This document shows, piece by piece, positions 50,350-58,897 of a stretch of 64,000 bases of DNA. The stretch is taken from contig NZ_CAHJXN010000001.1 in assembly GCF_903645285.1 (NCBI RefSeq), positions 164,001-228,000 of the forward strand, in the 5' to 3' direction. Numbering within the stretch: position 1 is the stretch's first letter; every line of letters begins with the position of its first letter. Made by a program: the position numbers and the translations under genes. The notes beneath the pieces were generated by a model. That model saw nothing but the letters and a program-made list of their open reading frames with translations, was not told where the DNA came from and searched no databases. Source of the DNA: Streptococcus thalassemiae. Its GTDB lineage: Bacteria; Bacillota; Bacilli; Lactobacillales; Streptococcaceae.

Positions 50350-50430
50350 TCAAGCCAATCTTATTTTCAAAATCAATTCAAAAAAATAACTGGATACACA
50401 CCACTCCAATATCGAAAAGAAAAACGTTGA
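50350..50430 (+). pseudogene. Remnant of an AraC-family regulator C-terminus
   Basis: The last 26 codons read SSQSYFQNQFKKITGY and TPLQYRKEKR before the TGA. The pattern S-x-F-x3-F-K-K-x2-G-x-T-P-x2-Y-R is the end of the second helix-turn-helix of AraC proteins. No upstream AraC-like sequence is in frame, so only the tail survives. Confidence 0.75.
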
Positions 50431-50450
50431 CTATTTGTGAAAAAAAGAAA

Positions 50451-50470
50451 ATGCCGGAAAGTTCCGACAT
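50451..50470 (-). terminator. Terminator of the CPBP gene
   Basis: ATGTCGGAA and TTCCGGCAT pair in a perfect or near-perfect stem; a T-rich run follows on the minus strand. Confidence 0.7.
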
Positions 50471-50482
50471 TGTTTTAGTAAG

Positions 50483-51154
50483 CTAACTTCCTGAAAATAG
50501 GAGTAACCATACATTCCAGAAGGCAGTGATATTGATGAAAATATGAACTAGTATTGGATAGTAGAGATTTTTAGTCATGCGATACAATAGAGCCAAAATA
50601 AGCCCTCCGCTAGCATAAATGAAAAAAGCAAGAAGAGTTAAAGCAAAATTGATATGAATATAACCGAAAATAATAGCAGAAAGCAAGACATCTCCGTACC
50701 AAGGCGAGTTTTTGAAAAAGGTTGTCATAAGCACACCGCGATAAATCAATTCCTCAGCAATAGGGCCGATGAAGCAAGCTATGAGCAAAAAATAGGGTAA
50801 TTCCTGTCTCCCCATCATTTCTATCGTTTCATTCAAAGAAATTTGATTTGAAGGCGGGGATATGAAATAAGACAAGAAGAAGTCCGACATATGCAAAATG
50901 ATGTAGCCCAGTAAAAGGTAGATAAAGTACCTCAACTGCCACTTGAAATGAAAAGTCTTCTTTCCTGCAAAAACTAGTAGATAGATGACTGCTGACAAAA
51001 GAACACCACTTTCCAGCAAAAGTAGAATCTGAAAAAACTCACGACTTGCTGGTAGATAGGACTTTGCGAGATGATTGAAAACTCCCCAAAACCAAGTTGA
51101 GTTGTAAAAAATTAAGGATAATGCTAGTAAAATCTGAATAATTCGTTTTTTCAT
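50483..51154 (-). CDS. CPBP family intramembrane protease
   Basis: The 223-residue protein has about seven hydrophobic segments and the glutamate motif EELIYRGVLMT (about 134-144) followed by further membrane segments with FGYIHINFAL and LVHIFINITA holding the conserved His residues. These are the motifs of CAAX/bacteriocin-processing membrane proteases. In streptococci members are linked to bacteriocin immunity or processing, but here no bacteriocin gene is close. The start ATG at 51154 stands alone with its own terminator. Confidence 0.85.
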   Translation of the reverse strand: MKKRIIQILLALSLIFYNSTWFWGVFNHLAKSYLPASREFFQILLLLESGVLLSAVIYLLVFAGKKTFHFKWQLRYFIYLLLGYIILHMSDFFLSYFISPPSNQISLNETIEMMGRQELPYFLLIACFIGPIAEELIYRGVLMTTFFKNSPWYGDVLLSAIIFGYIHINFALTLLAFFIYASGGLILALLYRMTKNLYYPILVHIFINITAFWNVWLLLFSGS

Positions 51155-51372
51155 CTTAAATCCTCTGTTTTCCTTGGCTAGCTTATTGAATAGAATGGTT
51201 TACTTAACTGTATAACAAGTTTAGTATAGCATATCTTGGCCAAATATCCTCTTCAAATCATGAATTGTTATCAAAACATCTTAAACTGTAAAATCAATTA
51301 GCCCCAAGCTTTCTATCAATTTCTTCTCCAAAATATGCTATAATAATACCAAAAGATAAAGAAGGAAGACCT

Positions 51373-52182
51373 ATGATTAAACTACTAGCCTTGGATATGG
51401 ATGGAACCCTCCTCAATGAAGCCAAGGAAATCCCACAAGCTCACATTACTGCTATTCACCAAGCCATTGAAAAAGGTGTCAAACTAGTTCTCTGTACGGG
51501 GCGCCCGCTTTTCGGCGTCCTCCCCTACTATAAAAAACTGGGGCTGGATCTCCAGAACGAATATGTCATTGTTAACAACGGTTGTTCAACTCACCAGACA
51601 AGTGATTGGAGTCTGATTGATTGGCAAGAACTCAGTCCAGCAGACATCGAGTACCTCTATGACCTAGCTGAAAAAAGTGATGTTCAGTTGACTCTTTTTG
51701 ACGAGACACATTATTTTGTCCTCGGTGGCAAGCCCAATCAAGTCATCCAAAATGATGCCGAACTAGTCTTTTCAGACTTGACAGAAATTTCTCTTGAGGA
51801 AGCGACTAGTGGCAAGTATCGCATGTTCCAAGGTATGTTTTTAGGTACAGAGGAGCAAACAGACGATTTTGAAGAGCGTTTTGCTGAGGAGCTTTGCCAA
51901 CGATTTAGTGGAGTTCGTTCGCAGCCTGTCATTTATGAAGCTATGCCACTTGGAACGACAAAGGCCACTGCTCTTTCTCGACTAGCTGAGATTTTGAAGA
52001 TTGATTCCTCAGAAATCCTGGCCATGGGCGATGCCAATAACGATATCGAAATGCTCCAGTTTGCAGGGCTTGGAATTGCAATGGGAAATGCCAGCGATTA
52101 TGTCAAATCTCTTGCGGATGCCGTTACAGCAAGCAATGAAGAAGACGGTGTTGCGCGTGCCATTGAGAAATATATTTTATAA
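51373..52182 (+). CDS. Cof-type HAD-IIB family phosphatase
   Basis: The 269-residue protein has HAD motif I LALDMDGTLLNEA (about 5-17), motif II CTGRPLFGV, and motif IV AMGDANNDIEMLQFAG (about 219-234), with a C2B cap between. Cof-type phosphatases act on sugar phosphates or flavin/pyridoxal phosphates; the substrate here is unknown. The ATG at 51373 follows GAAGGAAG. A terminator follows the stop. Confidence 0.92.
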   Translation: MIKLLALDMDGTLLNEAKEIPQAHITAIHQAIEKGVKLVLCTGRPLFGVLPYYKKLGLDLQNEYVIVNNGCSTHQTSDWSLIDWQELSPADIEYLYDLAEKSDVQLTLFDETHYFVLGGKPNQVIQNDAELVFSDLTEISLEEATSGKYRMFQGMFLGTEEQTDDFEERFAEELCQRFSGVRSQPVIYEAMPLGTTKATALSRLAEILKIDSSEILAMGDANNDIEMLQFAGLGIAMGNASDYVKSLADAVTASNEEDGVARAIEKYIL

Positions 52183-52185
52183 TTA

Positions 52186-52215
52186 AGAAGCCCAGTTCGT
52201 GTCAACTGGGTTTTG
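52186..52215. terminator. Terminator after the Cof-type phosphatase gene
   Basis: CCCAGTT and AACTGGG pair around a 6-base loop and are followed by TTTT on the plus strand. Confidence 0.7.
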
Positions 52216-52235
52216 ATATTTAAGAATTCCTAAAA

Positions 52236-52255
52236 CTTTAGAAACTCTTTAGAAA
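52236..52255 (+). promoter_or_regulatory. Direct repeat (11-bp period) upstream of the ABC genes, likely response regulator site
   Basis: CTTTAGAAA occurs twice, at 52236-52244 and 52247-52255, exactly one DNA turn apart. The likely -10 TATACT lies at 52285-52290 with a poor -35, placing the repeats just upstream of RNA polymerase. Such spacing is what OmpR-type regulators prefer, and one is encoded at 54910-55611. Confidence 0.55.
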
Positions 52256-52323
52256 TCCTTGAGTTTTCTTTGATTTCTATGCTTTATACTAAAGTTATCA
52301 AAATAAATCAAAAGGAGAGAATC

Positions 52324-53232
52324 ATGAAAACAGTACTTGACATTCATGGATTGTCCAAAAACTTTGACAAACAAGCTATCCTTCAGGATCTTCATCTAAC
52401 GGTAAGAGAGGGAGATATTTATGGACTTATCGGGAAGAACGGAGCTGGGAAAACCACCTTGATAAAAATCATTACGCAACTACTCTTTGCGGATAAAGGG
52501 ACTGTTTCCCTCTTTTCTAGTCAATCGGAAAATGAGTGGACCAAGGCCCTATCTCGAGTAGGTTCAGTGATTGAATCACCTGTAGCTCATAATCACTTAA
52601 CAGCCTATCAAAATCTGAAATATTACTGTATGATTCGTCATATTCCAAATGCTGATCAAGTCATTCGAGAAACGCTGGACTATGTAGGTTTGGCAGATAC
52701 AGGTAAAAAAGTCTTTCGAGATTTCTCTCTTGGAATGAAGCAAAGACTTGGCATCGCCATTGCCCTCCTATCCAAACCAGACTTCCTGATTTTAGATGAA
52801 CCTATCAACGGTCTCGACCCAATCGGTATCAAAGAATTTCGACTCATGATTCAACGGCTCAATCAAGAGAAAGGGATCACTATTCTCATCTCTAGCCATA
52901 TCTTGTCAGAACTCTATCTCCTAGCTAATCGCTTTGGTATTTTAGATCAAGGCAAGGTTATCCGTGAAATCAGCAAAGCTGAATTTGAAACACTAAGTGA
53001 GGATTATATTGTGCTTAAGACAGCTGACCAAGAGAAAGCTTGTCAAGTATTGAAAGAACAAATCCAGCTCCAGTTCAAGGTTGTTAATCCAGAAAATGAA
53101 ATCCATATTTTTGGTCAGGAACAAGATGTCAAACAGATTCTTAAGGAATTAACCTTGGCAGATGTTGACATTGACGAGATTTACTATGCCCGTCAAAACC
53201 TAGAAGAATACTTCACTCAATTGGTCCAATAG
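52324..53232 (+). CDS. ABC transporter ATP-binding protein (BcrA-like)
   Basis: The ATG at 52324, behind AAAGGAGA, gives 302 residues. Walker A GLIGKNGAGKTTLIKI (about 35-50), the signature LGMKQRLGIAIALL (about 138-151) and Walker B DFLILDEPINGLDP are complete. The family includes BcrA-type transporters that protect against bacitracin or lantibiotics. It starts a two-gene unit with the permease 10 bases downstream and is preceded by the putative regulator site. The link to antimicrobial peptides is inferred from the family and context. Confidence 0.88.
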   Translation: MKTVLDIHGLSKNFDKQAILQDLHLTVREGDIYGLIGKNGAGKTTLIKIITQLLFADKGTVSLFSSQSENEWTKALSRVGSVIESPVAHNHLTAYQNLKYYCMIRHIPNADQVIRETLDYVGLADTGKKVFRDFSLGMKQRLGIAIALLSKPDFLILDEPINGLDPIGIKEFRLMIQRLNQEKGITILISSHILSELYLLANRFGILDQGKVIREISKAEFETLSEDYIVLKTADQEKACQVLKEQIQLQFKVVNPENEIHIFGQEQDVKQILKELTLADVDIDEIYYARQNLEEYFTQLVQ

Positions 53233-53242
53233 GAGGAAAATC

Positions 53243-53995
53243 ATGATACATACCATTCAAGCAGACTTTTACCGTCTTTTCCGTTCCAAAGGATTCTGGA
53301 TTACAGAGTTCATTCTCTTTGTACTCATGTTAATGGGGGCTATTTTTGGGGCTACTGGCCATCTGATGGCAATTCAGACAGAAGAACCAGAAATTCCAAC
53401 CCAAGGTTGGAATGGTGTGCAAGCACTTATTAACGCATCTAGTCAAGGTTCAAACCTCGTTTTTCTCTGCATCATTCTTGCTTGCCTCGTTCTTGGAGTT
53501 GATTTAATCGGCAAACTCTATAAAAATAATTTAACAGTGGGTGTTTCTCGTACCGAGTTTTTCCTTGCCAAAGCCTTTGTATTGACTTCTATTGCACTTT
53601 TACAAGTGATCATCTGTCTTGTAATTGCCTTTATTCCAGCAACTATCTTAAATGGATTTGGAACTATGCCTGATGGCTTTATTGGAAATCTACTGATAAC
53701 CATTTTCCTTCAATTATTTTGCCTCCTTGCTTGGCTTTCCATTGTTTCCTTTATTCTCTATGTGAGTCATTCTTATCTTGCAGTATTTATTGGTTATTTT
53801 GTCAGCTCTATCTTACTTTCTATGCCAATGCTCATTTTTCCAAATATCAAAATTTTGCCATATTTGTCCTTGCAATTTACCTATGCTATGACTGCTAATA
53901 GTGAGTCCATTTTCTACACCATTATAGTTAGCTTAGCTGTTATTGTAATCTTTAATATAGGTGGACTGATAGTTTTCAAAAAGAAAAGTCTATAA
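53243..53995 (+). CDS. ABC-2 type transporter permease
   Basis: The 250-residue protein has six membrane helices and an extracellular loop after the first one; it begins MIHTIQADFYRLFRSKGFWI, a usual start for BcrB-like permeases. It forms the membrane part of the pump with the preceding ATPase. It ends at a bidirectional terminator facing the sensor kinase gene. Confidence 0.85.
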   Translation: MIHTIQADFYRLFRSKGFWITEFILFVLMLMGAIFGATGHLMAIQTEEPEIPTQGWNGVQALINASSQGSNLVFLCIILACLVLGVDLIGKLYKNNLTVGVSRTEFFLAKAFVLTSIALLQVIICLVIAFIPATILNGFGTMPDGFIGNLLITIFLQLFCLLAWLSIVSFILYVSHSYLAVFIGYFVSSILLSMPMLIFPNIKILPYLSLQFTYAMTANSESIFYTIIVSLAVIVIFNIGGLIVFKKKSL

Positions 53996-53999
53996 AAAA

Positions 54000-54032
54000 G
54001 ACCTCCTCTAGCCTACAGAGGAGGATTCTTTT
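54000..54032. terminator. Bidirectional terminator between the ABC and two-component genes
   Basis: CCTCCTCT (54002-54009) pairs with AGAGGAGG (54017-54024), with A and T runs on both flanks. Confidence 0.75.
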
Positions 54033-54034
54033 CG

Positions 54035-54913
54035 TTAAAAATAAATGAAAACTGACAACCACTGCCCATCTGTGCTTAGTTTCATCTCTGCACCGAGAAG
54101 ATGACATAATTCCTCAGTGATATAAAGGCCTAAACCAGAGGATTCTTCTGTGTCTGATAGATTTTCAGAATAAAAACGATTGCTGAGATTCTCTATTCTT
54201 TTGATGGGCTGTTTGACAAGGTTTGCAATTTCTAAGACAAGCTGTTCCTTTTCCTTTCGCAAAGATAGCCGCGCTTCTTCCTTGCCATGTTTTAGGACAT
54301 TTCCAAGCAAATTTTGTAAAATTCGATCCAGCAAGTCTTCATCAGTCCTCATTTTTAAACCAGCTTCAACCTTAAAATCAAGCGTGATATTTGCCGCCTG
54401 AAAAACATCATAGTAAGCCAGAGTCTTTTTGGTGATAACAGCTGAAAAATCCACTTCTTCCAGTTTCGGTTTGACAGCTCCTTCCATCAAACGACGATAT
54501 TCTAGGAGAGCCTCCAAACGTTTGGAAACTAAATCAAGATGCTGGGCTATTTTTTGTAAGGTTTCTGCTTTGTCTTCAGGAGACTTTATCAATTGTTGGG
54601 TGTAGCCTGAAGCGATAGTCAAAGGCGTCCGAATATCGTGGGCGATATTGCTGATGGCCATATCCAGAGTCTGCTTTTCCCTTTTCATCACCAATCGAGA
54701 TTGTTCTACTTCCTGAAATAGATTCTCAATCTGCTGGTAGAGATGTAAAAAATGTTTGGAAAAAATGCTGACTCCGACTCTTTTCATGCTACCTGTGAGA
54801 ATCTTGTCTTCAATCTGTTGACTCAGACTTTCAAGTGCTAGATGGTAGCGAATCAATGCAATCGATAAAACAATTAGGAGTACCAGTAGAACAAAGATTA
54901 TCATGTAGGTCAT
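54035..54913 (-). CDS. Sensor histidine kinase
   Basis: The 292-residue protein has one membrane helix (about 4-22), an intracellular stretch, the dimerisation helix with the phospho-accepting His in SNIAHDIRTPLTIAS (about 87-101), and the ATP-binding boxes (LGNVLKHGKEEARL and SSGLGLYITEELC). There is almost no extracellular loop, so the signal is probably sensed in or near the membrane or through the transporter. It overlaps its regulator by 4 bases. Confidence 0.9.
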   Translation of the reverse strand: MTYMIIFVLLVLLIVLSIALIRYHLALESLSQQIEDKILTGSMKRVGVSIFSKHFLHLYQQIENLFQEVEQSRLVMKREKQTLDMAISNIAHDIRTPLTIASGYTQQLIKSPEDKAETLQKIAQHLDLVSKRLEALLEYRRLMEGAVKPKLEEVDFSAVITKKTLAYYDVFQAANITLDFKVEAGLKMRTDEDLLDRILQNLLGNVLKHGKEEARLSLRKEKEQLVLEIANLVKQPIKRIENLSNRFYSENLSDTEESSGLGLYITEELCHLLGAEMKLSTDGQWLSVFIYF

Positions 54914-55611
54914 TGCTTGTCTCCTTTTAATCTTACCCCAACTCCCCAGATGGTTTCAATATATTCTTGATTTGGGTCAAGCTGGTTTAATTTTTTACGA
55001 AGATTACTCAAATGCGTATTGAGGGTATTATCTCCAGGTAGGTAGCTATCCTCCCAGACCAATTCATAAAGTTCTTCTTTGGTAAAAATTTTCTTAGGAT
55101 GTTTAAGGAGAGTTTGGAGGATCAAGCATTCTTTTTTGGCAAGGCGAATCGTTTCCTGACTATTTTTGATTTCAAAACTCTCTGCATCAAACTGGATATT
55201 TTTCAAGTTTTGTGGCAGATTTTCAGTTTTTCCTATTTCCATAGGCTGTTTTTCTGCACTTTGACGTAATTGAACAGTAACTCTTGCAAAGACTTCATCC
55301 AAGTCAAAAGGCTTGACTATGTAATCATTGGCACCGTCTAAGAGGTATTGACTGATTAATTTCTTATCGCCCAAAGCCGTTAGCATAATGACTGGAATTT
55401 GACTTTGTTCCCTGATAGCTTTTAAAACCTGATCCCCATTTTTCCCAGGAAGCATGATATCTAGCAAAACGAGGTCAATCCCACCTTGGTCAAAAAGCAT
55501 GATTCCTTCTGTACCAGAAAAGGCTTGAATCACCTCATGCTCTTCAGTAAGAAGTGTTCGTAAAATCTCTTGAATGTCACTATTGTCTTCAATAACCAAT
55601 ATCCTAGCCAT
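54910..55611 (-). CDS. Response regulator, OmpR family
   Basis: The ATG at 55611 gives 233 residues. The receiver domain has the acidic pair VIEDNSDIQ and the phosphorylated Asp in VLLDIMLPGKNG (about 50-61); the C-terminal winged helix contains LARKECLILQ-like LAKKECLILQTLLKH and SNLRKKLN. It should bind direct repeats about 11 bases apart; such a repeat lies upstream of the adjacent transporter. The upstream TTG at 55620 is a possible but weaker start. Confidence 0.9.
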   Translation of the reverse strand: MARILVIEDNSDIQEILRTLLTEEHEVIQAFSGTEGIMLFDQGGIDLVLLDIMLPGKNGDQVLKAIREQSQIPVIMLTALGDKKLISQYLLDGANDYIVKPFDLDEVFARVTVQLRQSAEKQPMEIGKTENLPQNLKNIQFDAESFEIKNSQETIRLAKKECLILQTLLKHPKKIFTKEELYELVWEDSYLPGDNTLNTHLSNLRKKLNQLDPNQEYIETIWGVGVRLKGDKQ

Positions 55612-55633
55612 AACTACCAACCTTTCTGAAACT

Positions 55634-55642
55634 ATTATAGCA
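55634..55642 (-). promoter_or_regulatory. Extended -10 promoter of the two-component genes
   Basis: The minus strand reads TGCTATAAT, a perfect extended -10, about 23 bases before the response regulator ATG; no good -35 is present, which extended -10 promoters tolerate. Confidence 0.6.
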
Positions 55643-55802
55643 TGTTTTATTGATAAAGCTTAAACAGAAAAGCTCCTCGCATCAAAGCGCGAGAAAGTCT
55701 TAGAGGATTAAAATATAAAATCCACTTGCTAGACAACATAGTATCCTTATAGTTGCTAATAAGAAGTTAGTCTAGCAGAATGAATTTCTCATTTTTTCCC
55801 TA

Positions 55803-56678
55803 CTAGTCCGTAATGCGTTGATACATTTCGGGTCTTCTATCTCGAAACAAGCCCCAGTTTAGGCGTTCGCTTGCTCCCTTGTCTAGGTCATAAGTAGTTA
55901 ACAGAACAGCTTCGCCTTGTCTTTCAGCTAGCTCTAGAATAGCTCCTGTTTCATCCGTCATAAAGGATGAACCGTAGAAGTCAAGACTGGAACTCTGTCC
56001 ACCATTTTCCTCACTTGGAGTGACTTCCTCTAACCCATAACGATTGGCTGCGATAACTGGAACAATATTTGCTGCTGCGTGTCCTTGCATGGTACGTTGC
56101 CAATGACCACAACTATCCGTATCTAAAATTGGCTCTGAACCGATGGCTGTAGGATAAAAGAGCAATTCAGCACCATTTAACGCAAGACAGCGCGCTGTTT
56201 CAGGGAACCATTGATCCCAACAGATACCGATCCCAATCTTGGCATAGCGAGTATCCCAGACCTTGAAACCAGTGTTGCCAGGCGTAAAATAAAACTTTTC
56301 TTGATAATAATGATCATCTGGTATATGGGTTTTCCGATAAACGCCCAGCACTTCCCCATCAGCATCAATAACGGCAATAGAGTTATACAAGACATTGCCA
56401 TCTTTTTCATAGAAACTGATTGGTAAAACGACCTTTAGCTCCTTGGCAATGGTTTTAAAATGTTGAATAGCTGTATTGTCTGTCACCGACTGGGCATGCT
56501 GGTAGTAGTCATACTGGCGTTCCTGACAGAAATAGGGACGTTCAAACAACTCGGGTAAAAGAATAATTTGTGCACCTTGTTCTGCAGCCTGACGTACTAA
56601 ACGCTCTGCGGTTTGGATATTTGTTGCGACATCCTTAGCGCATTGCATCTGAATGGCTGCAACTTTTACATTTCTCAT
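55803..56678 (-). CDS. aguB: N-carbamoylputrescine amidase
   Basis: The 291-residue nitrilase-fold protein has the Glu-Lys-Cys triad: LLPELFE (about 40-46), YRKTHIPD (about 116-123) and GIGICWDQWFPE (about 150-161). It hydrolyses N-carbamoylputrescine to putrescine and releases ammonia and carbon dioxide. It follows aguA by 9 bases as the last gene of the polyamine operon. Confidence 0.94.
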   Translation of the reverse strand: MRNVKVAAIQMQCAKDVATNIQTAERLVRQAAEQGAQIILLPELFERPYFCQERQYDYYQHAQSVTDNTAIQHFKTIAKELKVVLPISFYEKDGNVLYNSIAVIDADGEVLGVYRKTHIPDDHYYQEKFYFTPGNTGFKVWDTRYAKIGIGICWDQWFPETARCLALNGAELLFYPTAIGSEPILDTDSCGHWQRTMQGHAAANIVPVIAANRYGLEEVTPSEENGGQSSSLDFYGSSFMTDETGAILELAERQGEAVLLTTYDLDKGASERLNWGLFRDRRPEMYQRITD

Positions 56679-56687
56679 CTTTTTCTC

Positions 56688-57773
56688 CTATTTTGGGATT
56701 TGTTGGGTGATACAGTGGATATTTCCACCACCTAAGAGAATATCTCTGGCTGGAATTCCGACAACTTTACGGTCTGGAAAACACTTACTGAGGATATCTA
56801 AGGCTACTTGATCGTTTATATCATCAAACTGTGGAACCAAGACAGCCTTGTTGGCGATATAAAAGTTTACGTAGGAAGCTGCTAGTCGTTCACCTGCGTA
56901 TCGCTCTTCTTCTCCTTCTTCATAGATGTAGCCTGGCAAATCCTCTTCTGTCACAACTTGACGAACTGCAGGGATAGGCAATTTATGAATGATAAACTTA
57001 CGTCCTTTTGCATCTGTCTCTTGCTCTAAGAGTTCGAGATCTGCTTTTGACATGGCATATTGAGGATCACTTTCGTCGTCCGTCCAAGCCAAGACAAGCT
57101 CTGCAGGACCAACAAAGGCAGAAACATTGTCAACGTGTTCATTGGTTTCATCTTGATAAATACCATAAGGAAGCCAAATAACTTTTTCAGCTCCAAGGCT
57201 CTCTAATAAGGTATTCTCAATTTCCTCTTTACTTAGATGAGGATTGCGACCGGGACTAAGCAAGCAACTTTCAGTCACGAGAATGGTTCCTTGACCATCG
57301 CTATGAATGGCTCCGCCTTCTAGGACAAAAGGTTTGGCATCATAAACAGGCATTTCCAAGGCCTCAGCAAAACGACTGGCTACTTGGTCATCGGCTTCGT
57401 AGTCTTGGTAGAGACCATCAACAGCACCACCCCAAGCATTGAAAGACCAGTCTACTGCCAACTTTTCCCTTTTATCATTGAGGAGAATGGTCGGTCCTGT
57501 ATCTCTAGCCCAGGCATCATTGGTGGGAATGTCTAAATAAACAACGCTATCTCCAAGGTAGTCTTGGGCTTCAGCTAAGTAGTCTTGCTCTACCAAAAGA
57601 TAAACTCTTTCCCCTTCTGCAATGGTTTTGATAATCTGGCTAAATGCTGCTTTAGCAGCTTTTCCTTGAAAAGGCCACGATCCTGGTCGAGTCGGCCATA
57701 TCATGAGGGTACCATGATGGGGTTCGTACTCTGCTGGCATACGATAGCCTAATTTTTTTGGACTGTTCATCAT
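56688..57773 (-). CDS. aguA: Agmatine deiminase
   Basis: The 361-residue protein has the guanidine-modifying fold with [11 protein letters not shown] (about 84-94), [15 protein letters not shown] (about 148-162), and the catalytic Cys near the end in [12 protein letters not shown]. It turns agmatine into N-carbamoylputrescine. It overlaps nspC by 4 bases and leads to aguB. Confidence 0.95.
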   Translation of the reverse strand: MMNSPKKLGYRMPAEYEPHHGTLMIWPTRPGSWPFQGKAAKAAFSQIIKTIAEGERVYLLVEQDYLAEAQDYLGDSVVYLDIPTNDAWARDTGPTILLNDKREKLAVDWSFNAWGGAVDGLYQDYEADDQVASRFAEALEMPVYDAKPFVLEGGAIHSDGQGTILVTESCLLSPGRNPHLSKEEIENTLLESLGAEKVIWLPYGIYQDETNEHVDNVSAFVGPAELVLAWTDDESDPQYAMSKADLELLEQETDAKGRKFIIHKLPIPAVRQVVTEEDLPGYIYEEGEEERYAGERLAASYVNFYIANKAVLVPQFDDINDQVALDILSKCFPDRKVVGIPARDILLGGGNIHCITQQIPK

Positions 57774-58897
57774 GATAATCTCCCTTTAAAGTCTTGATAT
57801 CCGAAAGCTTTGACCAAGCTGCAGTCTTCCTGTTCGTCCATGAGATAGAGACTTGGCAATCCAATACCATTAAAGGTATTATTTTTGACAAAAGAATAAA
57901 TGGCCATGTCTTCAAAATAAAGTCTATCACCGATTTGAACTGGATTTTCAAAGCTATAATCACCAATCACATCGCCCGTCAGACAAGTATTGGAAGAAAG
58001 CCTGTAGGTATGGTCTTTTTCCTGTGCCTCAAAGCCATTTCTCAAAGGTGGACGATAGGGCATCTCAAGTACATCAGGCATATGGCAGGTCGCAGAGGCA
58101 TCTAAAACCAAGATTTCCATACCGTTTTCTACAATATCCAATACTTCAGTTGCTAGATAACCAGCATTGAGCGCAATAGCTTCACCAGGCTCGATATAGA
58201 TTTCAAGATTGTAAGTTTCTCGGATACGCTTGATTTCTGAAATCAGCAAATCCACATCGTAACCTTCTCTTGTGATGTGGTGTCCGCCACCCATATTGAG
58301 CCATTTTACTTCATGTAAATAAGAACCAAACTGCGCTTCTACTGCTTTCAAAGTTGTTTCTAAATCATCTGCTCCCTGCTCGCAAAGGGTGTGAAAATGA
58401 AGACCATCCACCAAATCTAGTAAATCACTCGGAATCTTGTCTAGAGTGACTCCAAAGCGAGAACCAGGTGCGCAGGGGTCGTAGAGCGCGTGATCTCCTT
58501 GAGTTGAACATTGAGGATTGAGACGTAAACCTACACTGACACCAGCCTCCCGACAACGAGGCCCATGTTTACGCAATTGTCTCTCCGAGTTAAAGACGAT
58601 ATGGTCCGTTATCTCCAGCAATTCCTCCAAGTCCGCATCCTTGAAAGCTGGCGCAAATACATGGACTTCACCAGGAAATTCTTCCCTTGCTAATTTGGCC
58701 TCATAGAGTCCACTGGCTGTCGTACCTGATAAATACTGGCTAATCAAGGGATAGGTTTTGTAGAGGGAATAAGCCTTCTGGGCAAGCAAAACCTTGCAGC
58801 AAGCTTCTTCTTGTACATATTGTAAAATGCGACAGTTGGCTTCTAACTTTGCCAAGTCAATGACGTAAGCTGGTGTTGCTACTTGTTCTAACTTCAT
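57770..58897 (-). CDS. nspC: Carboxynorspermidine/carboxyspermidine decarboxylase
   Basis: The 375-residue protein has a fold III PLP-enzyme form: [16 protein letters not shown] with the cofactor lysine (about 39-54), the [14 protein letters not shown] phosphate loop (about 193-206), and [20 protein letters not shown]. It decarboxylates carboxyspermidine to spermidine. It lies head to tail with the dehydrogenase gene upstream (1-base overlap) and aguA downstream. Confidence 0.93.
   Translation of the reverse strand: MKLEQVATPAYVIDLAKLEANCRILQYVQEEACCKVLLAQKAYSLYKTYPLISQYLSGTTASGLYEAKLAREEFPGEVHVFAPAFKDADLEELLEITDHIVFNSERQLRKHGPRCREAGVSVGLRLNPQCSTQGDHALYDPCAPGSRFGVTLDKIPSDLLDLVDGLHFHTLCEQGADDLETTLKAVEAQFGSYLHEVKWLNMGGGHHITREGYDVDLLISEIKRIRETYNLEIYIEPGEAIALNAGYLATEVLDIVENGMEILVLDASATCHMPDVLEMPYRPPLRNGFEAQEKDHTYRLSSNTCLTGDVIGDYSFENPVQIGDRLYFEDMAIYSFVKNNTFNGIGLPSLYLMDEQEDCSLVKAFGYQDFKGRLS

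Noticed and set aside
50233..50430. 65-codon ORF treated as an intact small gene
   Set aside because: Only its last 26 codons resemble anything (AraC tail); the rest is intergenic sequence.
52265..52284. Strong constitutive promoter for the ABC genes
   Set aside because: The -10 is fair, but no -35 of quality is at 16 to 18 bases; an activator-dependent promoter fits better.
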